This document shows, piece by piece, positions 1-6,019 of a stretch of 6,873 nucleotides of DNA (position 1 is its first letter; every line of letters starts with the position of its first letter). Made by a program: the position numbers and the translations under genes. The notes beneath the pieces are model-generated. The model did not search any database. It was not told where the DNA came from and saw nothing but the letters and a program-made list of their open reading frames with translations. Source of the stretch: an uncultured Erysipelotrichaceae bacterium (lineage in GTDB: Bacteria; Bacillota_I; Bacilli_A; Erysipelotrichales; Erysipelotrichaceae); contig CACZTC010000086.1 in NCBI GenBank assembly GCA_902784015.1, forward strand, positions 1-6,873. Reading direction: 5' to 3'.

Positions 1-453
1 CGCTACTCTTTGCATTTGTCCACCTGATAGTTGATTAGGTTTTTTATTGATATGCTCAATCAAGCCTACCTTCTCTAATGCTTCAATAGCTCTAGACTTT
101 CTTTCTTTTTTAGATATACCAGAAATAGTTAAAGCTAATTCAACATTAGCTAATACTGATTGATGAGGTATTAAATTATAACTTTGAAAAACAAAACCAA
201 CAGTATGATTACGATATGCATTCCAATCTTTTTCACGGTATTCTTTAGTTGAAATACCATCGATGAGCATATCACCGTTATCATATCTATCTAGTCCACC
301 TATTATATTTAATAATGTTGTTTTCCCTGATCCACTTGGTCCTAAAATCGCAATAAATTCATTATCACGTAGATTAAGTGATACATCTTCTAAAGCCCTT
401 TGGTATAAATCATTAGAGACATATGTCTTTGAAATATTCTTTAGTTGTAGCAT
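1..453 (-). CDS. ABC transporter ATP-binding protein (MacB/LolD/SalX type), N-terminal 151 residues, cut by left window edge
   Basis: This is the nucleotide-binding domain of an ABC transporter. It begins MLQLKNISKTYV, with Walker A GPSGSGKT at residues 38-45, Q-loop Q90 in VGFVFQSYNLIPHQ, and signature LSGGQMQR at 142-149. The window ends just before Walker B and the H-loop. The phrase IGGLDRYDNGD and the long VFQSYNLIPHQSVLANVELAL segment are typical of the LolD/MacB/SalX group, which powers FtsX-like permeases that move peptides or lipoproteins or sense envelope stress. In Bacillota this subtype is often fused to its permease in one large protein, but whether that holds here lies outside the window. 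The ATG at 451-453 is preceded by a G-rich ribosome-binding site 6 nt away. It starts 26 nt after the lgt-like gene and probably shares its transcript. The substrate cannot be told. Confidence 0.93.
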   Translation of the reverse strand, partial: MLQLKNISKTYVSNDLYQRALEDVSLNLRDNEFIAILGPSGSGKTTLLNIIGGLDRYDNGDMLIDGISTKEYREKDWNAYRNHTVGFVFQSYNLIPHQSVLANVELALTISGISKKERKSRAIEALEKVGLIEHINKKPNQLSGGQMQRVA

Positions 454-459
454 TGCTTA

Positions 460-464
460 CCCCC
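460..464 (-). promoter_or_regulatory. Ribosome-binding site of the ABC ATPase gene
   Basis: The minus strand reads GGGGG followed by 6 nt (TAAGCA) and then ATG. This can pair with the CCUCC anti-Shine-Dalgarno sequence through one G-U wobble. It is the only clear Shine-Dalgarno-like site before a gene in this window, it lies at an operon-internal start, and it fixes the start at 453. Confidence 0.55.
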
Positions 465-479
465 AAATAATGCCTCAAC

Positions 480-1235
480 CTATTCTTTTTTTATTTTTTT
501 CTTTTCGAAATAATAAAGAATAATAGCGAAAGCAATCATGAATAAGCTAATGAATTGCGAAGTAGAAAGAATTCCAACATGACCTCTTTCTATATCGCCT
601 CTAATAAATTCAATTAAAAATCTTCCTACGCTATATAGCAATAAATATAAAGCTGCACTATTTTCTATTCTTTGTTTTTTAACTAGACGATAATATAAGA
701 ATAAAAATATTAATAAATCTCCTATTGCCATTATTAATTGGGTAGGAATAATAGGCTCATGAATAGGACATAATGAACCTTCTGGAAAAATAACACCATA
801 CCAAGCATCAGTATGTATACCATAACAGCAGCCTGCTAAATAACAACCTATCCTACCAAAGCTTTGGGCTAAAGGAACTGATACAATAACCACATTAAAT
901 ACTTTCATAAAGTTCCAATTATGCTTTTTACTATATAAATAAGCACCTAAAATGCCACCGATGATGCCACCATAAATAACCCAACCGCCTCCTCCAAGCA
1001 CTGATAAAGGATTAGCTAGGAATTGTTTAAAAACAGTTAATACATAAAGAAGCTTAGATACTATAAAGCCAGATATTATTGTCACAAATAAGAAATTATC
1101 TATCTTTTCATACTCAAGATTAAATCTTTTCGCATTCTTTTCCGACATATAAAAGGCAGCTAAAATACCTATAGCCATCATCACTCCATAGCCATGGATT
1201 GTAAAAGATCCTATTGTAAACCAATCATTAAACAT
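480..1235 (-). CDS. lgt: Prolipoprotein diacylglyceryl transferase family protein (Lgt-like, Cys-rich GCC-type motif)
   Basis: This is a polytopic membrane protein of 251 residues, slightly short for Lgt. The family transfers diacylglycerol from phosphatidylglycerol to the lipobox Cys of prelipoproteins at the outer face of the cytoplasmic membrane. Family marks are HGYGVMMAIG (14-23), a GG-rich loop WVIYGGIIGG (85-94), the signature GRIGCYLAGCCYG (127-139), PTQL (164-167) and YSVGRFLIEFIR (201-212). By position against E. coli Lgt, from memory, Tyr16, Arg128, Gly139, Tyr201, Arg205 and Glu209 keep essential residues. His103, Asn146 and Glu151 are replaced by Tyr88, Cys131 and Cys136. I recall GRIGC..GCCYG as common in Lgt-family proteins of anaerobes, so this may be a lineage variant or a paralogue with another acceptor. 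The start matches the family N-terminus. There is no Shine-Dalgarno site; a TATAAA lies 9 nt upstream. The stop is TAG. Confidence 0.85.
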   Translation of the reverse strand: MFNDWFTIGSFTIHGYGVMMAIGILAAFYMSEKNAKRFNLEYEKIDNFLFVTIISGFIVSKLLYVLTVFKQFLANPLSVLGGGGWVIYGGIIGGILGAYLYSKKHNWNFMKVFNVVIVSVPLAQSFGRIGCYLAGCCYGIHTDAWYGVIFPEGSLCPIHEPIIPTQLIMAIGDLLIFLFLYYRLVKKQRIENSAALYLLLYSVGRFLIEFIRGDIERGHVGILSTSQFISLFMIAFAIILYYFEKKKIKKE

Positions 1236-1244
1236 ATGATATAT

Positions 1245-1250
1245 TTTATA
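1245..1250 (-). promoter_or_regulatory. Possible -10 element (TATAAA) just upstream of lgt
   Basis: On the minus strand TATAAA ends 9 nt before the ATG of the lgt-like gene, inside the 41-nt gap after ybaK. There is no TG extension and no -35 at a normal distance. In such AT-rich DNA this could be chance. It is listed because the spacing repeats that seen at two better sites in this window (3526-3534 and 5991-5999). Confidence 0.25.
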
Positions 1251-1276
1251 TTCTTTTTATCAAAAAATCATTTGTT

Positions 1277-1753
1277 TTAATTAAAGCTTAAGGTTTTACC
1301 TTCAATAACTTTTAATAAATCTTGAGGATTTAATTCTATTTGCATACCTACTTTACCTGCTGAAACATAGATAGTTTCATAATTTAAGCAAGCATCATCT
1401 ATATAGGTTGGAAATAATTTTTTCATACCAATAGGACTGCAACCACCATGTATATATCCTGTTAATGGCAATAAATCCTTTTGGGCGACCATATTAATAC
1501 TCTTTAAATGCAATTCTTTGGCAATATTTCTTAAATCTAAAGTGTTATTAACTGGTATTACAAAAACATAATATTCATTATTATTACTAATAGTTACTAA
1601 GGTTTTAAATACTTTATTTATATCTTCATTACATTTATTAGCGACACTTATTCCATCAATCAAGCCATCACTAATATCATATAAATGAACTTTATATTCA
1701 ATCTTATTTTTATCTAAGATACGCATTGCATTAGTTTTATTAACTTTCGCCAT
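1277..1753 (-). CDS. ybaK: Cys-tRNA(Pro) deacylase, YbaK/EbsC family
   Basis: This is a soluble single-domain protein of 158 residues, normal for bacterial YbaK. The family hydrolyses Cys-tRNA(Pro) made in error by prolyl-tRNA synthetase, acting in trans. The sequence has the conserved start KTNAMRILDKNKIEY, NKVFKTLV with the catalytic Lys at position 50 (equivalent to the known essential Lys of YbaK), FVIPVNNTLDLRNIAK, and the hallmark GYIHGGCSPIGMKK at 99-112. The C-terminus has SAGKVGMQIELNPQDLLKV. The ATG lies 2 nt after the TAA of the ABC exporter (TAATTATG) with no visible Shine-Dalgarno site, so translation is probably coupled to the exporter by reinitiation. Family assignment is firm. 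The exact tRNA specificity (Cys versus Ala-type editing) is taken from the close match to YbaK motifs. Confidence 0.95.
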   Translation of the reverse strand: MAKVNKTNAMRILDKNKIEYKVHLYDISDGLIDGISVANKCNEDINKVFKTLVTISNNNEYYVFVIPVNNTLDLRNIAKELHLKSINMVAQKDLLPLTGYIHGGCSPIGMKKLFPTYIDDACLNYETIYVSAGKVGMQIELNPQDLLKVIEGKTLSFN

Positions 1754-1755
1754 AA

Positions 1756-3516
1756 TTAATCATCATAAATACCATACCAGAGACGGTAATATGTGCCTCC
1801 TTTATTTAATAATTCATCATGATTACCTTCTTCTTCAATACCATTTTTACCTAAAACAACAATACGATCAGAATCTTTAATAGTAGTTAAGCGATGAGCG
1901 ATAGTTAAAGTCGTTCTTCCTTTAGATAATTTCTCTAAGCTTTTTTCAATATATATTTCGCTTTCGTTATCTAAAGCTGAAGTAGCTTCATCTAATAATA
2001 ATATTGGCGGATTCTTTAAGAAGACTCTAGCTATCGAGATTCTTTGTTTTTGACCGCCTGATAATTTAATACCTCTTTCACCTACATAAGAATCATAACC
2101 ATTGGGTAATTCATTAATAAAAGTATCTGCCCCTGCTAATTTAGCTGCTTCAATTATTTCTTCTCTAGTTGCATCTGCCTTACCATAAGCAATATTCTCT
2201 AAGACCGTACCAGAAAATAGATATACATCTTGTTGAACAATACCAATAGCTTCTCTTAAGCTTTTTAATGTTACATCTTTTACATTTTGACCATCTATTA
2301 ATATAGCGCCGCTTGTTACATCATAGAATCTAGGAATTAATGAAGATAAAGTTGTTTTACCCCCACCGCTTTCACCTACTAAAGCTAGATTCTCACCTGC
2401 TTTAATATCTAGATTTAAACCATTAATAACTTCATTATGATCATCTGGATATTCAAAGCTAACATTATCAAATTTTATATTGCCGCCTTTAACGACTAAA
2501 TCTACGGCACCTTCTTTATCTTTAATATCTATAGGTGTATCAATTAATTCCATAAATCTTTCAATTCCTGTAATACCCATTTGGAATTGTTCAGCGAAAT
2601 CTACTATTCTTCTTATTGTAGCTATCATCGTTGTAACATATAAAATATAGGCAACAAGATCACCAGCAGTAATCCTACCATTAACTAAGAATAGACCACC
2701 TGCTACTATCGTAATTACATACATAAGACCGTCAAATAATCTAGTCGACATACTATAATTAGCCATAGCATAATATCTCTCAGTTTTTATTTCTTTAAAT
2801 TGTTGATTATCAGCATCAAATTTACTTAATTCTAATTCTTCCGCATTAAAAGCTTTTACTACCTTTTCTCCTAATAATGAATCTTCTACACGGGCATTCA
2901 ATTCACCTATTTGAACTCTTTGTGCTTTTGTCGCTCTACGATATCTACGATTAAGTTTTATCGCTACCACTAGCATCACTGGTAAGCAAGCAAATATTAT
3001 GACTGTTAAGGCAATACTTGCTTGACATAAGATGATAAAAGAAACAACAACTTTAATACCCGCAATAAAGAATTCTTCTGGACAATGGTGCGCAAATTCA
3101 GTTACATCAAAAAGATCACTTGTAATTCTGCCCATGATTTGTCCTATTTTGGTATTAGCGTAAAAGCTATCACTTAGTCTTTCTAAATGTTCAAAAGCCT
3201 CAGTTCCCATATCTGTTTCAATATTGACACCCATAATATGGCCTCTGGAACACATATAATAATATGCAACTGAATCAATGATACGTAATACTGCATATAA
3301 CAGAGCTAGCTTTATGATTAATTCAACTGTTAAATTGATGCTATCATACATAGCAGTATTGGTTAAATAGCTCATAATTCTAGGTAAAGCTATATCACAT
3401 AATGTCGTCAAAGCTGCACAAAATAAATCAAAAAACATCATTTTCTTATATTTAAATAAATATGGCGCAAATCTTTTTAATAATTCTGAAGTTTTATATT
3501 CTTTATTAACTGTCAT
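1756..3516 (-). CDS. ABC exporter half-transporter, fused transmembrane and ATPase domains (multidrug/lipid type)
   Basis: This protein of 586 residues has the usual size and order for an MsbA/LmrA-like half-exporter that works as a dimer in the cytoplasmic membrane. An N-terminal six-helix domain (about 20-310) is followed by the ATPase domain. Visible motifs are Walker A GESGGGKT (381-388), Q-loop Gln429 in IVQQDVYLFSGTVLENIAYG, signature LSGGQ (485-489), Walker B ILLLDE with catalytic Glu510, the D-loop SALD, and the H-loop His541 in TIAHRLTTI. All catalytic residues are present, so this half-site should be competent. The homodimer or heterodimer question is open: no second exporter half is adjacent. 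The start at 3516 gives the normal family N-terminus. It has no Shine-Dalgarno site and sits right behind an extended -10 promoter. It is first in a co-directional block with ybaK and the lgt-like gene. The substrate cannot be read from sequence. Confidence 0.95.
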   Translation of the reverse strand: MTVNKEYKTSELLKRFAPYLFKYKKMMFFDLFCAALTTLCDIALPRIMSYLTNTAMYDSINLTVELIIKLALLYAVLRIIDSVAYYYMCSRGHIMGVNIETDMGTEAFEHLERLSDSFYANTKIGQIMGRITSDLFDVTEFAHHCPEEFFIAGIKVVVSFIILCQASIALTVIIFACLPVMLVVAIKLNRRYRRATKAQRVQIGELNARVEDSLLGEKVVKAFNAEELELSKFDADNQQFKEIKTERYYAMANYSMSTRLFDGLMYVITIVAGGLFLVNGRITAGDLVAYILYVTTMIATIRRIVDFAEQFQMGITGIERFMELIDTPIDIKDKEGAVDLVVKGGNIKFDNVSFEYPDDHNEVINGLNLDIKAGENLALVGESGGGKTTLSSLIPRFYDVTSGAILIDGQNVKDVTLKSLREAIGIVQQDVYLFSGTVLENIAYGKADATREEIIEAAKLAGADTFINELPNGYDSYVGERGIKLSGGQKQRISIARVFLKNPPILLLDEATSALDNESEIYIEKSLEKLSKGRTTLTIAHRLTTIKDSDRIVVLGKNGIEEEGNHDELLNKGGTYYRLWYGIYDD

Positions 3517-3525
3517 ATTGGTTGA

Positions 3526-3534
3526 ATTATATCA
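3526..3534 (-). promoter_or_regulatory. Extended -10 promoter (TGATATAAT) of the ABC exporter operon
   Basis: The minus strand reads TGATATAAT, a perfect TGn extension plus the consensus TATAAT. Only 9 nt separate it from the exporter ATG, so a start point about 7 nt downstream leaves a leader of roughly 2-4 nt. No -35 hexamer is seen at 16-18 nt, as is usual for extended -10 promoters. There is no Shine-Dalgarno sequence between it and the ATG. Confidence 0.72.
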
Positions 3535-3581
3535 TAGCTTAATTAATTGCTTGATTATTTAGCTCCAAAAGTAATAATTTA

Positions 3582-3593
3582 TGTTAGTATATT
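3582..3593 (+). promoter_or_regulatory. Candidate -10 region for butyrate kinase
   Basis: The plus strand reads TGTTAGTATATT. It can be parsed as an extended -10 (TG-T-TAGTAT, 3582-3590) or as a plain TATATT (3588-3593), which ends 9 nt before the ATG at 3603. Either gives a leader of only a few nt. No Shine-Dalgarno site lies before the ATG (the preceding bases are CCTTGGCTT). An alternative promoter is TTGATT (3551-3556) with TAATAAT (3572-3578), giving a leader of about 18 nt. Confidence 0.4.
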
Positions 3594-3602
3594 CCTTGGC
3601 TT

Positions 3603-4718
3603 ATGAATAATATTTATAACATCTTAGTAGTTAATCCTGGTTCAACTTCTACCAAAGTTGCCTTTTATAAAAATGAAGAATGTATTTTTGATACAGATGT
3701 TTTTCATGATTCTAGTATTCTTAAAAACTTCCCTTCAATCAATGATCAAATCAATTATCGAATGGAAGTAGTATATAAATATTTAAAAGATAATAATGTA
3801 GAAAATATAGATATAGTTGTTTCTAGGGGCGGTAGCTGTGTACCGATAGAAAGTGGTATTTATAGAGTCAACGAGAAAATGATTAAGGATACCCATGATA
3901 ATAAGGGTAAGCTATATCATTCATCAATGTTAGGAGTACAAATGGGTGAATTACTCCAAAAAGAATATAATTGCCCTCTTATCACAATGGATCCTACAGT
4001 TGTAGATGAATTCCAAGATGTCGCTCGTATTACAGGTATTAAAGGTATATATCGCAGATCCATCCTACATGCCTTAAATTTAAGAGCTAATGCTAAAAAA
4101 TATGCTGAAGAGAATAATCTTGAATTAGAAAAATTAAATCTTATTGTAGCTCATATTGATGGCGGCATTACTATTACAGCTATGCAAAAAGGAAAAATGA
4201 TAGATTGTAATGATGGTGGCGGTGGTGATGGTCCTTTTACCCCTACGAGAATGGGCTCTATGGCAGTAACTGATGTTATTAATCATTTATATAGTATGGA
4301 TATAAATGAATTGAAGAGCTTAACTAGCCAAACAGGTGGGTTATCGTCTCATTTTGGTACTAGTAATTCTGATATGATTCATAAAAAAGTTGAAGAAGGA
4401 AATAAATATGCCAGTCTTGTTTGGCAAGCAATGATATATCAAATATCTAAAACAATCGGAGCTATGGCAACAGTCTTGCATGGTCAAGTTGATGGTATTA
4501 TCTTAACGGGTGGATTAATGCGCTTCAAAGATATAGAAGAAGGAATCCAAAATAGTTGTGGTTGGATAGCGCCAATTACTACTTATCCAGGTGAAGAAGA
4601 AATGAAGACCTTAGCTAAAGCTGGACTTGGTGTATTAAAAGGCATAGTAACTCCAAAAGAATATACTGGTGAAGCTATTTTCAATGCTGAAGACTTTGAA
4701 AAGTCGCTAGATGATTAA
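3603..4718 (+). CDS. buk: Butyrate kinase family protein (acetate/butyrate/branched-chain fatty acid kinase)
   Basis: This is a cytoplasmic ASKHA-fold kinase of 371 residues (family usually about 355-360). It interconverts butyryl phosphate plus ADP with butyrate plus ATP, the energy-yielding end of butyrate fermentation; relatives use branched-chain acids. Motifs are NPGSTSTK (11-18), RGGS (75-78), MDPTVVDEFQDVARITG (129-145), RRSILHALN (151-159), AHIDGGITI (183-191), GDGPFTPTR (208-216) and LTGGL (301-305). The core differs from the usual AHLGGGIS and LDGEGPFSPER: Asp186 replaces a Gly, and a five-residue DGGGG stretch (204-208) stands in the loop. Substrate range may therefore differ. No phosphotransbutyrylase (ptb) gene lies beside it, although that is its common partner. 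It is transcribed alone, diverging from the ABC operon. Only the ATG at 3603 gives the proper N-terminus, and it lacks a Shine-Dalgarno site. The last codons form one arm of the terminator. Confidence 0.88.
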   Translation: MNNIYNILVVNPGSTSTKVAFYKNEECIFDTDVFHDSSILKNFPSINDQINYRMEVVYKYLKDNNVENIDIVVSRGGSCVPIESGIYRVNEKMIKDTHDNKGKLYHSSMLGVQMGELLQKEYNCPLITMDPTVVDEFQDVARITGIKGIYRRSILHALNLRANAKKYAEENNLELEKLNLIVAHIDGGITITAMQKGKMIDCNDGGGGDGPFTPTRMGSMAVTDVINHLYSMDINELKSLTSQTGGLSSHFGTSNSDMIHKKVEEGNKYASLVWQAMIYQISKTIGAMATVLHGQVDGIILTGGLMRFKDIEEGIQNSCGWIAPITTYPGEEEMKTLAKAGLGVLKGIVTPKEYTGEAIFNAEDFEKSLDD

Positions 4719-4735
4719 TCATAGCGACTTTTTTA
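4699..4735. terminator. Intrinsic terminator overlapping the 3' end of butyrate kinase, probably shared by the convergent gene
   Basis: A perfect 11-bp stem pairs 4699-4709 (AAAAGTCGCTA) with 4722-4732, followed by a T run through 4734. The loop holds the butyrate kinase stop codon (4716-4718) and a perfect palindrome TGATTAATCA (4712-4721), which can form a small inner hairpin. The left arm is coding sequence for the last residues, KSL. Read from the other strand the hairpin is followed by TTTTC, a weaker U-tract. The minus-strand gene ends 17 nt away with tandem TAA stops (4736-4738 and 4733-4735), so it can also terminate here. Confidence 0.85.
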
Positions 4736-5983
4736 TTATTCTTCAGTATTATAAATGAAATCTTCTTTATAACCATCTAAGCTTGTAATATGATTTACAT
4801 ATTCTTGCGATAAATAGAATGGCTTAGGTCCAAAAGGATTCAAAGCTATACCTGAATATCTATATTTACGCATGATACTAATAACTTCCGGAAAAGATAA
4901 TAAAAGTGATACGGCTTTTTCAGATTCAATCACTTCTTTATAATTCTCTAATGCTTCCCAATCAGTAAAAATAGGCATGATAACTTCATCTTCTATTTCA
5001 TTAGCTTTTACTGAAAGAAAGCTTATTTCTTGAGAGTTTTCTATGATATCCATAATCTCCCCACGATGATCCCCACTATGCGGCACTAGAGCAGGAACGA
5101 TATAATTACTATGACAAGCATCATATACTAAAGCACTTGTATAATCATTATCTCCTGCATATTCACTATAGCCTTTTATCATCGCTACTAATCTAGGATT
5201 TTCTGCATGAATTATTCTTTCATTAATAGCACAAGGCTCAAAACTTGATATCACTCCATATTTACTTAATTGAATATTTTCTTTACCATCTTCTAAAAGA
5301 ATACCAACTTTTTCATCATTGCTTTCTTTTAATGATAAAGCTTTATCATCAAATGCATATATTTTTTTAATGCGTGATATTACTGGTTCGCTTCCAGCTT
5401 CTAATAAATGTACAAAGTCCCCCACTTTCATTGAACCATTCACATAACCTTTATATTCATTATCATTGACTACTTCATCAATTAAAAATGTATATCTTCT
5501 ATCTCCATTTATCACATTAGATTTTTTAAGATAATTAATTCTTTTATCTTTAGGTTTGATATAGAAATAATTCTTTAAATATATAGTGCATGCATAGATC
5601 AATATAGCGAAACAAATACCTACACATAATAAATTCATATATGAATTGAGACCACCATCTAAATATTCATATATTATTAATCCCATTATTAATAAAGTAA
5701 ATAAAACCCCACCAACAAAACCAGTATTCATCGCCCATCTTTGTGATACACGTTTTCTTAAACTACCATGTTTGCGACCATCATATAATCTATTCAAATA
5801 ATTAATACCCCATATAGTTGGATAAAGCATAAGAATAACTAAGGCTAAAATAAAAGTAACAGCTGGTACAGAATCCATAATATTATTCTTATAGCCTAAA
5901 AGTACTAAAAAAATGAGAAAAACCATTATTTGAAAAATAATACCAACACCAATGCCAAATAATAAATACTTTTTCTTTTTCAT
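4736..5983 (-). CDS. Membrane protein with four TM helices, an EF-Tu domain II-like barrel and a C-terminal SseB-like domain
   Basis: This is a protein of 415 residues with three visible parts. The N-terminus has four hydrophobic helices (about 6-30, 38-61, 86-106, 115-137) with Lys-rich flanks. Residues about 164-248 (FLIDEVV..., VNGSMKVGDFVHLL at 181-194, RIKKI, then KVGILLEDG) show the spacing of the beta-barrel found as domain II in EF-Tu-like GTPases; there is no GTPase domain. Residues about 262-398 match the SseB N-terminal-domain family: LVAMIKGYSE, LVYDAC, VIMPIFTDWEALENY (334-348), VSLLLSFPEVISIM and the hallmark ALNPFGPKPFYLS (380-392). SseB was named for enhancing serine-sensitivity in E. 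coli; its biochemical role is unclear, so no function is claimed. By the positive-inside rule the C-terminal domains are probably cytoplasmic. The gene has its own extended -10, no Shine-Dalgarno site, and converges on butyrate kinase. The TM and SseB parts are fairly sure; the barrel is inferred from pattern. Confidence 0.8.
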   Translation of the reverse strand: MKKKKYLLFGIGVGIIFQIMVFLIFLVLLGYKNNIMDSVPAVTFILALVILMLYPTIWGINYLNRLYDGRKHGSLRKRVSQRWAMNTGFVGGVLFTLLIMGLIIYEYLDGGLNSYMNLLCVGICFAILIYACTIYLKNYFYIKPKDKRINYLKKSNVINGDRRYTFLIDEVVNDNEYKGYVNGSMKVGDFVHLLEAGSEPVISRIKKIYAFDDKALSLKESNDEKVGILLEDGKENIQLSKYGVISSFEPCAINERIIHAENPRLVAMIKGYSEYAGDNDYTSALVYDACHSNYIVPALVPHSGDHRGEIMDIIENSQEISFLSVKANEIEDEVIMPIFTDWEALENYKEVIESEKAVSLLLSFPEVISIMRKYRYSGIALNPFGPKPFYLSQEYVNHITSLDGYKEDFIYNTEE

Positions 5984-5990
5984 TAGAATT

Positions 5991-5999
5991 AGTATAACA
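5991..5999 (-). promoter_or_regulatory. Extended -10 promoter (TGTTATACT) of the SseB-domain membrane protein
   Basis: The minus strand reads TGTTATACT, a TGn extension plus TATACT (5 of 6 to consensus). It ends only 7 nt before the ATG at 5983, the intervening bases being AATTCTA, which contains no Shine-Dalgarno sequence. Transcription would begin at or within 1-2 nt of the start codon. No good -35 is seen. The element lies in the 36-nt gap after the degV remnant. Confidence 0.68.
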
Positions 6000-6019
6000 T
6001 GACATCTTATTATTAATTC

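Larger units (their letters stand above)
3517..3602. other. Divergent intergenic region between the exporter operon and butyrate kinase
   Basis: These 86 bp carry the control of both flanking transcription units. The left part holds the exporter's extended -10 on the minus strand and the right part the candidate -10 for the kinase on the plus strand. Between them are AT-rich sequence with TTAATTAA (3539-3546) and short AGCT repeats (3536-3539 and 3561-3564). I see no convincing operator palindrome, riboswitch or small RNA. Confidence 0.6.

Noticed and set aside
263..523. Plus-strand open frame of 86 codons
   Set aside because: It runs antisense across the well-conserved Walker A region of the ABC ATPase and into the lgt end; its protein has low-complexity, unfamiliar sequence and no ribosome-binding site. 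It is a shadow frame.
1236..1276. Terminator between ybaK and the lgt-like gene
   Set aside because: The gap is T/A-rich but has no GC-containing stem, so the genes are treated as one transcript with perhaps an added internal promoter.
3536..3564. Operator-like sequence with TTAATTAA and AGCT repeats in the divergent region
   Set aside because: The arms do not pair about a common centre beyond a few bases; in DNA this AT-rich such short palindromes are expected by chance.
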